Positions 44,399 to 52,162 of a DNA stretch of 64,000 bases are shown piece after piece. The position numbers and the translations under genes were made by a program. Position 1 is the first letter of the stretch; each line of letters opens with the position of its first letter. The stretch covers positions 4,108,624 to 4,172,623 of the forward strand of contig NZ_KV917369.1 in assembly GCF_002019595.1 (NCBI RefSeq). The letters run 5' to 3'. The DNA is from Priestia abyssalis. Its GTDB lineage: Bacteria > Bacillota > Bacilli > Bacillales > Bacillaceae_H. Under the pieces are notes generated by a model. That model made no database searches, was not told the DNA's origin, and worked only from the letters and a program-made list of their open reading frames with translations.

Positions 44399-44746
44399 TT
44401 ATACAAACGGCTTTTCACTTATTTGCAAAGCAACGGCCAATTGGCCATCCCGATTATGTCCTGCAAGCAAAAGGCGCCCTTTATCGTCCAGTTCCCAATC
44501 GGTCAATCCTTCGGCATATACCCATCCAAGTTCCAGTTCCAATCCAACGCGAAACGGACCTTCACCCGTAATTTTTCCTTGCTTGACGTTTACGGCCGCA
44601 TTGCGAATGAACGCACCTACATTGATAATCTGGTCGTTAAAATGTGCCGCATATGCACCGTTTGTTGTTTCTAGATGGACATATACCGTTTGTTGAAAAA
44701 AGCTCTCCAATCTTTTTTGAACAGCATCTTTATTAATTGGCTGCAT
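44399..44746 (-). CDS. yojF: YojF-family protein (DUF1806)
   Basis: 115-residue cytoplasmic protein that precedes bshB2 by 17 bp. The whole sequence fits the DUF1806/YojF family (VYVHLETTNGAYAA, FIRNAAVNVKQGKI, GWVYAEGLTDWEL). Its biochemical role is unknown; conserved linkage suggests it assists bacillithiol metabolism. Strong aaaaggagggt site. Confidence 0.9.
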   Translation of the reverse strand: MQPINKDAVQKRLESFFQQTVYVHLETTNGAYAAHFNDQIINVGAFIRNAAVNVKQGKITGEGPFRVGLELELGWVYAEGLTDWELDDKGRLLLAGHNRDGQLAVALQISEKPFV

Positions 44747-44776
44747 GCCATTACCCTCCTTTTGAAGAAAAGAAAA

Positions 44777-45661
44777 TTACATAATCTTAATGTTTAATTC
44801 TAACTGTTTGCACTGCTGTTGCCAAATATCTTGTTCGTAAGAAAACTGAATCTTTTCGATTGGAAGCTCTTGTATTTCGGGCATCCCTGTCTCTATCGTT
44901 ACAAGTACCTTGCTAAGCTTGGCCATTTCTTCTCCGGCTTGCAGTTTTTTCTTATAACGTTTGAAAACAGGATCCAACCCTTCTAACTGGTTATAAAGCT
45001 CTTCAACAGAACCGTATTGCTGAATGAGAGGAATGGCTGCTTTATCTCCCACTCCGGCAACACCCGGCACATTGTCCGACTTATCACCTAATAGCGCTTT
45101 TACATCAATCCACTGGGACGGCTCGATTCCAAATTCATCACGGAAATTCTTCAATGAATAAATCGTATCTCCCTGACTTTTCACCGCAACAATTTGTGAC
45201 ACGTATTCATCCAACAATTGAAACAAATCACGGTCATTGCTGTAAATAAAGCAAGGCTTTTCTTTTTCCTTACTCCATTTTTTAGCCAATGCCCCAATGA
45301 TGTCGTCCGCTTCATGGCCTTCCAATGACATTTGCGCAACTCCCAGTTCATCAAGCACAGTTGTCAGCGTTTCATACTGTTGGATAAGTGGAGCCGGTAA
45401 TTCGGCTCTTGTTTCTTTATAACCCTCAAACAGACTTTTTCGATTCGTTTCATTTCGCTTTACGTCCCATGCAACAACAAGATGGGTCGGCTGATATAGA
45501 CCCACGAACGAAACCATTTTCGTCATCATGACGCGCAGTCCATTTATGTATAATCCCGTGCTGTTTTTAGCAAGACTTTCTTCATCCCGCCCGTAAGCTG
45601 TTGCAAAATAGCAGCGGCTCAGTAAATTAAAACCGTCAATCAATAATAATGTCTCACTCAT
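44777..45661 (-). CDS. 5'-3' exonuclease (YpcP-like, flap-endonuclease family)
   Basis: 294-residue nuclease related to the N-terminal domain of DNA polymerase I. Acidic metal ligands are in LLIDGFNLLSR (residues 6-16), VVAWDVKR, GHEADDIIGALA and IYSNDRDLFQLL, followed by the helix-hairpin-helix region ALLGDKSDNVPGVAGVGDKA. It would remove RNA primers and flaps. B. subtilis YpcP has the same architecture. Confidence 0.92.
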   Translation of the reverse strand: MSETLLLIDGFNLLSRCYFATAYGRDEESLAKNSTGLYINGLRVMMTKMVSFVGLYQPTHLVVAWDVKRNETNRKSLFEGYKETRAELPAPLIQQYETLTTVLDELGVAQMSLEGHEADDIIGALAKKWSKEKEKPCFIYSNDRDLFQLLDEYVSQIVAVKSQGDTIYSLKNFRDEFGIEPSQWIDVKALLGDKSDNVPGVAGVGDKAAIPLIQQYGSVEELYNQLEGLDPVFKRYKKKLQAGEEMAKLSKVLVTIETGMPEIQELPIEKIQFSYEQDIWQQQCKQLELNIKIM

Positions 45662-45694
45662 ACTTTACCCCTATCCTCTTTTGAATAATGAAAA

Positions 45695-45717
45695 AGCAGT
45701 CCATCGTCTGGACTGCT
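45695..45717 (-). terminator. Terminator of the cold-shock gene
   Basis: AGCAGTCCA pairs with TGGACTGCT; TTTTCATT follows on the minus strand, 24 bases after the csp stop codon. Confidence 0.85.
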
Positions 45718-45740
45718 CGAATTATGTTCTATTCGTCTGA

Positions 45741-45938
45741 TTATAATTTTACAACGTTAGCTGCTTGAGGTCCACGGTTACCTTCAACGATGTCGAAAGA
45801 AACGTCTTGACCTTCTTCTAAAGTTTTGAAGCCTTCACCTTGGATAGCTGTGAAGTGTACGAATACATCGTCTCCGCCTTCAACAGAAATGAAACCGAAA
45901 CCTTTTTCACCATTAAACCATTTTACTTTACCTTGCAT
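45741..45938 (-). CDS. Cold-shock protein (CspA/CspB family)
   Basis: 65-residue OB-fold RNA chaperone. RNP1 is KGFGFISVE and RNP2 is [26 protein letters not shown] is the standard start. ATG 45938 follows an ideal aggaggttt site; a longer frame begins at 45977 but lacks homology. The 225-bp upstream gap (45939-46164) is A/T-rich and probably holds the long leader typical of csp genes. Confidence 0.96.
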   Translation of the reverse strand: MQGKVKWFNGEKGFGFISVEGGDDVFVHFTAIQGEGFKTLEEGQDVSFDIVEGNRGPQAANVVKL

Positions 45939-46164
45939 AGTAGATAAACCTCCTAAAAACATGAAAAAATATAACATGTTACTACTTACATAAATTCAAT
46001 CTAACCAGTACGTCCAAGGTGAGAATTGCTTCATCACTTCATGAAAACGACTACGTAACATTCAAATTTATATACGAAGCAAACACTTAATATAACTATA
46101 TCACCCTGCTTTCACCCAGTCAAATGATTATTTCAGGCATCAAGATGGATGATTGTAAGCGTTA

Positions 46165-47115
46165 TCAAGGCTTCCCTTTGCTTATCATTGTTTTAATAAA
46201 ATCTTGAAGGAATCGTTCATAATCAAACTCCACTGCGATTTTTGCCAACCGTCTTGGATCTTGCGGAGAAAGTGAAGGACGAAAATCGGCGACACTCACT
46301 CCTTTTGCTTCTCCACCAATATTAATATCTACTTTGCGCTGTAAATATTGAACCATTCCCTCGTTGGCAAGCGCACTTAATACGAACACATCATGAAACG
46401 GACTTCCGTTAATGCCAGGCACCAGCTTTGCGTAGGCATTTGAATAATAGTCAAAAATACTTTTCAATACATTCCTGAAGGGATTTTGGCTCTCCTTTGT
46501 AATCCAGTTCATTACCTCGCGCGTTACAATCGCCTTGTTCGTCACATTTAAAGGAAAGAGGCTGACATTGCGGGCTTGTTCTATCACGAGACTGGAAGCA
46601 ATTGGGTCACCATGAAAGTTCGCTTCAGCCAACTCCGTCACATTTCCCGGGACGAGAAACGCGCCTCCCATAATGTAATATTCTTGCACCTTGTTCATCG
46701 CTTCTTTGCCGGCAAGTAAAAAAGCAATCGCCAGGCTGGTGGACCGTCCTACATCTACGATAATCAAATCATCCCCATACTGCTCTATCACTTCAAACAC
46801 TTTATCAAAATTCAAATATTCACCTTTTATATTCGGTGGCGGACTGATGGGTCCCAGCCCTTTCGGCCCGTGAATTTCAGGATAATACTCCACAAACTCA
46901 CCCGAAAAAGGCCCTTTCGCCCCCCCTATTAAAGGGATATCTTCCCGGTTTGCTAACTTCAATAAATAAGCCGTATTTTTCTCTGCAGTTTCTTGATCGA
47001 CATTTCCGTATCCCGCCACCACTCCGACAAGATTGATGTTTGGATGGGATAAAGCATACATTAGTGCGGCTGCATCATCAATTCCCGGATCGCCAAAAAA
47101 TAAGACATTAATCAC
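46165..47115 (-). CDS. Inosine/uridine-preferring nucleoside hydrolase family protein
   Basis: 316 residues of the IunH fold, which splits nucleosides to base and ribose using Ca2+. The calcium-binding start is LFFGDPGIDDAAAL: the usual DTDPGIDD begins with Asp, here replaced by Phe-Gly, while the Asp before PG and the DD pair are kept. MGGAFLVPGNVT..AEANFHGDP and NGSPFHDVFVL with His and Asp of the active site are intact. Likely a functional subfamily variant. GTG start after ggggaggggaagg. Confidence 0.87.
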   Translation of the reverse strand: MINVLFFGDPGIDDAAALMYALSHPNINLVGVVAGYGNVDQETAEKNTAYLLKLANREDIPLIGGAKGPFSGEFVEYYPEIHGPKGLGPISPPPNIKGEYLNFDKVFEVIEQYGDDLIIVDVGRSTSLAIAFLLAGKEAMNKVQEYYIMGGAFLVPGNVTELAEANFHGDPIASSLVIEQARNVSLFPLNVTNKAIVTREVMNWITKESQNPFRNVLKSIFDYYSNAYAKLVPGINGSPFHDVFVLSALANEGMVQYLQRKVDINIGGEAKGVSVADFRPSLSPQDPRRLAKIAVEFDYERFLQDFIKTMISKGKP

Positions 47116-47680
47116 TGTCCTTCCCCTCCCCTGGATGCCCCTTCATGCTATCTCCATATATATGCTCGCCTCTCCCTTTCAATCTCTAAGCGTTTTCTCA
47201 TTTTTAAATAGCCCCAAAAGGCATTGTATGCATTTAGCGAAACGTATATAATCTTCATGCAGAGCGCTTTTCTTTTTCGCTCTGCATGCCGTCCTTCGAT
47301 ATCGTCTTCATATTCCGATTATAGGACAGCTCATTCATACATATAAAATACTAAAGACAGTCACTCTCTGGGAATGAAAATGTAAAATTGTTGTTAAGTT
47401 TGTGAGGAAAACCTTTTGGAACAAAATATTTTTCATATAAAATAAGGTAAACTAACTGCAAATACATGCCATTAACGAATAAAAAATAACCGATACGTTT
47501 CTAATTTTCCAGCAAAATGGATTTTTAACGAAAGGCACCCTCCAAAACATCCCCTAGTATTAATGGTGATGGCGACAGAGTCTTTCGTAATGATGACTTA
47601 AACGGACTTGTTTTTGTCCATTTAAGTCATCATCACTCAATAAAAACGTGTACCAACGACTTAAAAATGAAGGTGTAAAT
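47116..47680. other. Intergenic region with two hairpins
   Basis: Hairpin 47256-47288 (CATGCAGAGCG with CGCTCTGCATG) and hairpin 47590-47633 (18-bp arms with one mismatch around AAGTCATCAT, T-rich loop). They lie between divergent genes, so they terminate neither. No coding sequence is supported. Confidence 0.55.
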
Positions 47681-47992
47681 GTGAAAAAACGATTTATCAT
47701 TTCAACCATGAAAACAGCAGCATTATTATTGCTCGGCCTGCTTGTCTTCTTCCAATTAAACGTAAGTACTCTCCCATTTCCTATCATAATTGGAGCCAAC
47801 TTGTTCATCTTCGGACTCTTTGTCTTAAGCGATTTGCTTTTCGAACAAAAACCATGGCTTTTAAAAGGGTTGCAGCTTTATATTTCCATCATGTTGTTTA
47901 TTATTGCCATTCTGGAAATGCACCATGTTATCAGCTCCATCTGTGTGTTATCGATCGCTCTCCTTCCCCGCCTCATTAATGAACTTATTTAA
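47681..47992 (+). CDS. Small membrane protein
   Basis: 103 residues with three predicted helices (TAALLLLGLLVFFQL, FPIIIGANLFIFGLFVLSD, LYISIMLFIIAILEMH). The start VKKRFIISTMK is basic, so the N-terminus is probably cytoplasmic. GTG 47681 follows gaaggtg. I do not recognise the family. It is followed directly by family B repeat DNA. Confidence 0.65.
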   Translation: MKKRFIISTMKTAALLLLGLLVFFQLNVSTLPFPIIIGANLFIFGLFVLSDLLFEQKPWLLKGLQLYISIMLFIIAILEMHHVISSICVLSIALLPRLINELI

Positions 47993-47995
47993 TCA

Positions 47996-48192
47996 AGAAA
48001 AGCGGAGGCGACTGTTCAAAGAAAGCCAACTAAGGTCGCCGCTTCCTGCGGCAACGTCGGCATGACTCACTTCCTGTGAGCCCAAGGAAATAGGGATTGA
48101 TCCATAAGGCGCCTTTTGCCTTATGAGAGCAATCATCTTTTCCCGTGCTGAGCTAGGAGCCGCAGCTAGCCAAGAAGAAAAGTAGAAGCGAT
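47996..48192. repeat. Repeat family B, inverted copy
   Basis: GAAAAGCGGAGGCGACTGTT at the left, CCCAAGGAAATAGGGATTGA in the middle, then GCCTTATGAGAGCAATCATC and GCTAGGAGCCGCAGCTAGCC. It is the reverse complement of the 41321 unit with a different start. Confidence 0.8.
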
Positions 48193-48269
48193 TGGGAGAT
48201 TAAACTAAAAAAATCCATCCCATCTCGGATGGAACAGATTGAATTGAAAGAAGCAGATTCCTGCTTCCT

Positions 48270-48965
48270 TCAGTGGGCGTGGCCTGGACTAAACTTCGAT
48301 AACCGCAATGCTTCTTTCACTCCAAATTTATTGGTTAACTTCACCGCTTCTTTAGCCGCTCGTTTCAACGGGACTTCTCGCTCAAGTAAATTGATGAACA
48401 CTTCCAAAAGATCCAGGTCTTCTTCTAAGAAGACGTATCTTCTATGCAAATCCTTACGGAATGAATAGCCGCTGTAAATTAAATGCTGACAATAGAAGAA
48501 GAGTGTATCCACCGATATATTGAGCTTATGCGCCGCCCTATCACTGTCCATGAAAGGTGCATAAATCCGATGTACAACTTCCTCTTCAATCGTTAACATG
48601 TCTTTTTCGTTCCCGTCTGTCCCATCAGATGGGACCCTTACAACGCAGCCGCTGTGAACGGTTTGAATGACTGGATGAGAATGGCTCGCTTTGGGGTAAT
48701 ATGCTTGCGTAAGCATCGTTTTGATTGCTTCAAGACTTGAGGCACTACCTTCTAAATGAATCATCCCAATGAACTCCATTTCTTTCTGATACTTATAAAT
48801 AGAAGCTTCCAGCCTGCTTGTTACACATTCAATGTAAAGCAGCTCTCCGAAACGGTCGAATAGAAAAACGATCCCTCCCTGCTGACTTAGCTGATGCATA
48901 TTCCTTTTGTGAAACACATTGTCCAAAATTCCCATTTCTGCAAGATCAATTACTCTTTTATCCAT
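48270..48965 (-). CDS. Protein of unknown function with GIY-YIG-like N-terminus
   Basis: 231 residues. The N-terminal part contains GGIVFLFDRFGELLYIECVT at residues 30-49, which resembles the start of a GIY-YIG nuclease domain (GxYxxxD..G..LYIG), but with IVF instead of GIY and IE for IG, so the catalytic Tyr residues are not both present. The C-terminal half has helices like a helix-turn-helix (DRAAHKLNISVDTLFFYCQH, RRYVFLEEDLDLLEVF). It is 14 bp downstream of panE and probably co-transcribed. No function can be assigned. Confidence 0.65.
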   Translation of the reverse strand: MDKRVIDLAEMGILDNVFHKRNMHQLSQQGGIVFLFDRFGELLYIECVTSRLEASIYKYQKEMEFIGMIHLEGSASSLEAIKTMLTQAYYPKASHSHPVIQTVHSGCVVRVPSDGTDGNEKDMLTIEEEVVHRIYAPFMDSDRAAHKLNISVDTLFFYCQHLIYSGYSFRKDLHRRYVFLEEDLDLLEVFINLLEREVPLKRAAKEAVKLTNKFGVKEALRLSKFSPGHAH

Positions 48966-48979
48966 CTTACCCTCACACT

Positions 48980-49900
48980 CTAACGCGCCATCATTGCTTC
49001 ATAGATTTTCAGATTTTGATACACCACTCCCAAAAGCGGTGTATGTATACCATGCTTACGGGCAAGCGACAGTAAATAACCTTGCAAATGATCCCCTTCA
49101 ACCTGATATCCTTTCTCCATATCCCGCTGCATCGATGACTTCATTTCATATGTCATCTTCTCCATCGTGTTCATATGCTTTTGCACGATTTCCTCATGGA
49201 GGGGTGCCTTTTCCGCTCTCATAATAGCCGCTGCTTCTTGGCATAACGACTCAATGAATGCTCGGCCATTTTCCACTTCACGAATAGGACCAATCGGTGC
49301 TCTCATCAATGTTGTGACGCCTGACAATGTCGTGATAAACAAATATTTTTGCCACATATCCTGCAAAATTTGCCCGCTTAAACGAAAACTAGCTTTTGTT
49401 TGCTGAAAAGCTTCGTTTATATATGTAATGCGTTCTGTCTGTTCACCAGAAAACTCACCAAATACCACTTCATGAATCGGGCTCGTTTGCACAATTTCTC
49501 CCCTTTCATTTAACGTTGTCTCGATAAAACATAAGCCGCCCAGCACTTTTTCTTGTCCAAATGCCTCTTGAAGAACTTCCACATGTTTCATTCCATTCAA
49601 CAATGGCAAAATAGCGGTTTGTTTCCCGACATACGGGCTCAAATCTTGGGTGGCTGACTGTAAATGATAAGCTTTTGTGGAAACAAGGATAAGATCAAAC
49701 GGTTCTGCCGATTCGCCGGCAACGATCATTTTAGGCTGGAGCGTCATATCTCCATGAATACTATGAATGACCAAGCCTGTCTCGTTTAATTGCTCGCGCC
49801 GTTTTTCGCGAACTAAAAATGTTACGTCTTCTCCCTTTTCCAATAGGCGTCCGCCAAAATATCCGCCGACTCCCCCTGCACCTAATACTAATATTCTCAT
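48980..49900 (-). CDS. panE: 2-dehydropantoate 2-reductase
   Basis: NADPH-dependent reduction of ketopantoate to pantoate for CoA synthesis. The 306-residue protein starts with MRILVLGAGGVGGYFGGRL (Rossmann motif), has LVSTKAYHLQSAT with the catalytic Lys, PLLNGMKHVEVL, and the second-domain segment DMWQKYLFITTLSGVTTLMR. Bacilli usually have two PanE-like paralogues, so this may be the second one. Followed by the GIY-YIG-like gene. Confidence 0.9.
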   Translation of the reverse strand: MRILVLGAGGVGGYFGGRLLEKGEDVTFLVREKRREQLNETGLVIHSIHGDMTLQPKMIVAGESAEPFDLILVSTKAYHLQSATQDLSPYVGKQTAILPLLNGMKHVEVLQEAFGQEKVLGGLCFIETTLNERGEIVQTSPIHEVVFGEFSGEQTERITYINEAFQQTKASFRLSGQILQDMWQKYLFITTLSGVTTLMRAPIGPIREVENGRAFIESLCQEAAAIMRAEKAPLHEEIVQKHMNTMEKMTYEMKSSMQRDMEKGYQVEGDHLQGYLLSLARKHGIHTPLLGVVYQNLKIYEAMMAR

Positions 49901-50059
49901 ACTTGTATCCTCTCCCTTAATGTTCTTGCTTCTATTTTATCACAATCCTCCCATTTTTCTTTCTTTTCAAACTTTTATTAAAAACACATAAGGTGAGACT
50001 TCATTCATCCGATTGTACTGTCTGCTCAATCGAGATAAATCAATATAATTACAGTTTAC

Positions 50060-50087
50060 TTCACATTTATTGTGACATTGTTATAAT
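50060..50087 (+). promoter_or_regulatory. Sigma-A promoter of the COG0523 GTPase gene
   Basis: TTCACA and TATAAT are 16 bases apart, about 72 bases before the start codon. Confidence 0.65.
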
Positions 50088-50099
50088 AAAAAATGTACA

Positions 50100-50129
50100 G
50101 ATTCTCATAATGAAACAACCATAAGAATC
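50100..50129 (+). promoter_or_regulatory. Operator-like dyad after the GTPase promoter
   Basis: GATTCTCATAATG and CCATAAGAATC form an interrupted dyad just downstream of the predicted transcription start. COG0523 genes are often under zinc (Zur) control, but this does not match the usual Zur consensus well, so the regulator is open. Confidence 0.45.
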
Positions 50130-50159
50130 ATTTACATAAAAAAGGCAGGAATTAACGAT

Positions 50160-51092
50160 ATGAAAAAAGTAGAGATTTATATTTTATCAGGCTTCCTGGG
50201 GAGCGGTAAAACGACCTTATTACAACAGCTCCTCACACAGGAAAAAGAACAAAACCGCCGGATTGCGGTCGTCATGAACGAACTGGGACAAGTGTCCATC
50301 GATTCTCATGCCGTTCCAGGCGGCACACCGCTTAAAGAATTGTTGAACGGGTGTGTATGCTGTACGATTCAAGGACAGCTCGAAACACAAATCCACTCTA
50401 TGCTGCAGGAGTATGAACTTGATGCCATTTATATTGAAACAACAGGCGTTGCCCATCCTGTAGAGGTACTGGACGCTTGCATGTCTCCTGCATTTGCTGA
50501 TCAAATCGATATGAAAGGCATCTTGACATTAGTTGATGCAAACCGCTGGAAAGATCGCAAAAACCTGAACATTCAGCTGCAAAAGCTGCTCGTTGAACAA
50601 GTTCGCCATGCAGACATCGTGTTAATTAATAAGGTAGACACATTATCGCCGTCTGAACAGGCATCGCTTTCCTATGAAATTCAGTCAATCAACCCTCATG
50701 CTGCTTGCGTATTAACGACCTATGCCCGCATCTCACTCGAGACGGTAAAAAAACGATCCATGGGTAAAAAAACAGACCATGAGCAAGCGCATGTCGATCA
50801 CCATCTTCATTTAAAAACATTTGTATATGAACAACAACAACCTTTTGATTTAGAATTATTTGAAAATTGGCTTCGCCACATGCCGGACACGATTTATCGC
50901 ATGAAAGGCTATTTGACCTTTACCCATTCCAATGACTTATATATGTTCCAGTACTCTTACGGCATGCCGATTTATATGAAAGAAATGATGAAACTTCCAA
51001 AGAACCTTGTGCTCATTGGGGAAAATTTGAACCATCTCGAAATTAAGGAACAACTTAGACAATTAGAAGAACAGTCGGCTGCTCGCTCCTAA
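50160..51092 (+). CDS. CobW/COG0523 metal-chaperone GTPase
   Basis: G3E-family GTPase of 310 residues. Walker A is LSGFLGSGKTTLLQQLL (residues 9-25), the metal motif is CVCC in NGCVCCTIQ near residue 65, IETTGVAHP is the switch region and LINKVDTL the guanine-specificity NKxD motif. A His-rich loop (HEQAHVDHHLH) near 205 suggests zinc binding. The closest role is zinc delivery under limitation. It is not part of the cobalamin cluster 7 kb away. Confidence 0.88.
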   Translation: MKKVEIYILSGFLGSGKTTLLQQLLTQEKEQNRRIAVVMNELGQVSIDSHAVPGGTPLKELLNGCVCCTIQGQLETQIHSMLQEYELDAIYIETTGVAHPVEVLDACMSPAFADQIDMKGILTLVDANRWKDRKNLNIQLQKLLVEQVRHADIVLINKVDTLSPSEQASLSYEIQSINPHAACVLTTYARISLETVKKRSMGKKTDHEQAHVDHHLHLKTFVYEQQQPFDLELFENWLRHMPDTIYRMKGYLTFTHSNDLYMFQYSYGMPIYMKEMMKLPKNLVLIGENLNHLEIKEQLRQLEEQSAARS

Positions 51093-51144
51093 GTAAGATG
51101 AGACATCAACAAAAAATGGATTTACGCGTTTTTAATCCAGCATG

Positions 51145-51178
51145 AAAAAAGAGCGTCCATTATAAAATGAACGCTCTT
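51145..51178. terminator. Bidirectional terminator between convergent genes
   Basis: AAGAGCGT pairs with ACGCTCTT, with A6 on the left, giving T6 after the stem on the minus strand. It covers the stop of the 50-residue ORF and lies 55 bases after the GTPase gene. Confidence 0.75.
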
Positions 51179-51329
51179 AACTATTTTGCACCTTCCTTAG
51201 CAGTTCATGTGCATTCCCTCCCGCAAGCTGATTTAAATGCTCCCACTTTTCATCTCTTAACACATCTAACTCTACAATTTGTTTAGCTAACTCCCACATT
51301 TGTGATACATCGATTTTCGAAGCTTCCAT
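51177..51329 (-). CDS. Small hypothetical protein (50 residues) divergent from tnrA
   Basis: ATG 51329 follows aaggagacg at good spacing. The protein begins MEASKIDVSQMWELAKQIVE, continues DVLRDEKWEHLNQLAGGNAH and ends in a short basic tail. It is helical, soluble and has no Cys. A terminator covers the stop codon. Two TnrA/GlnR boxes lie between it and tnrA, so it may be nitrogen regulated. I do not recognise the family. Confidence 0.7.
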   Translation of the reverse strand: MEASKIDVSQMWELAKQIVELDVLRDEKWEHLNQLAGGNAHELLRKVQNS

Positions 51330-51396
51330 ATTTCCACGTCTCCTTCGTCTTTATTAGATTCAATTTATCACTCTCCTTTTCATTTTTCACTACAAA

Positions 51397-51413
51397 TGTG
51401 ACATTTCCTCACA
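51397..51413. promoter_or_regulatory. TnrA/GlnR box 1
   Basis: TGTGACATTTCCTCACA fits the TnrA/GlnR consensus TGTNA-N7-TNACA exactly, with a symmetric GTGA/TCAC core. It is 111 bases before tnrA and 68 bases before the divergent ORF. Confidence 0.8.
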
Positions 51414-51441
51414 TTAAATTCCAACTAGATCGCATTAATTG

Positions 51442-51458
51442 TGTCAGCCTTTATAACA
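51442..51458. promoter_or_regulatory. TnrA/GlnR box 2
   Basis: TGTCAGCCTTTATAACA again fits TGTNA-N7-TNACA. Its left end is 45 bases from that of box 1, about four helical turns, so two dimers could bind the same face of the DNA. Confidence 0.8.
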
Positions 51459-51523
51459 CGATTAATCTCGTTATCCATGATTTTCTTTATAATTAAGGAA
51501 AAGAGTAGAAGAGGTGAACACAG

Positions 51524-51853
51524 GTGGCCGACAATGATTTCTCCTATCGCGACAAAAAAGTGATGTCTATCGGAATCGTCAAAGAATTGACAGGACTGTC
51601 AGAGCGCCAAATTCGTTACTACGAAAAACGAAAACTCATTTTTCCTGAACGGACTACTACCGGTATACGCAAATACTCCTTTTCCGATGTAGAACGTCTA
51701 ATGGAAATTGCCGATAAAATTGAAGAAGGAATTCAAACCCATGAAATCCGCTCAGAGCTTGCAAAACAGGACAAAAAATTGAAAACGAAAGAAGTACGCG
51801 AAAAAATGCTAAAAGGTCAATTAAATGCTCACTTTAATACCCGCAAATTTTAA
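51524..51853 (+). CDS. tnrA: Nitrogen-sensing transcriptional regulator TnrA
   Basis: MerR-family global regulator active in nitrogen limitation. 109 residues: N-terminal winged-helix ([40 protein letters not shown]) and a short C-terminal tail [15 protein letters not shown], the glutamine synthetase-binding tail that separates TnrA from GlnR. It agrees with B. subtilis TnrA over its whole length. GTG start after gaggtgaacacag. Two TnrA/GlnR boxes upstream predict auto-activation and GlnR repression. Confidence 0.96.
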   Translation: MADNDFSYRDKKVMSIGIVKELTGLSERQIRYYEKRKLIFPERTTTGIRKYSFSDVERLMEIADKIEEGIQTHEIRSELAKQDKKLKTKEVREKMLKGQLNAHFNTRKF

Positions 51854-52002
51854 CGTTCTGTAATCACTTGACGCATTGCTGAAAATGGCAAAACAAGCTG
51901 CCTTCACCAATCATCATGATTGAAGTGAGATTTCCTTGCTCAATACGTTGTATCGGCTGCACCCTTTAAGAAAGGAACAGTTTTTCTACCGCCGTTAAAA
52001 CT

Positions 52003-52048
52003 TAAAAAATAGAGATTCCGGGACCATGTATTATGTCTCGGAACCTCT
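52003..52048 (-). terminator. Terminator of the two-component operon
   Basis: AGAGATTCCGGGAC pairs with GTCTCGGAACCTCT (two mismatches) and is followed by ATTTTTTAAG on the minus strand. It lies directly after the small membrane ORF. Confidence 0.75.
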
Positions 52049-52050
52049 TT

Positions 52051-52153
52051 TCATTTTTTCGAACTTTTACCAAATATGAAGATGATGATCAAAAACAATA
52101 CAAAGCTAATGAGCAGCGTCGTACCGCCCGCAATAAAAAAATCGTATTTGCAA
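52051..52153 (-). pseudogene. Tiny membrane protein with a frameshift at a T7 run
   Basis: After the kinase gene, a TTG (52153) with gaagag upstream reads MQIRFF and then shifts frame in a run of seven T (A7 at 52135-52141 on the plus strand). Removing one base gives MQIRFFIAGGTTLLISFVLF, then LIIIFIFGKSSKK and a stop, a neat single-helix protein. As written there is no start codon in the second frame. Sequencing error, slippage or a real mutation are all possible. Confidence 0.45.
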
Positions 52154-52162
52154 AAGAACTCT

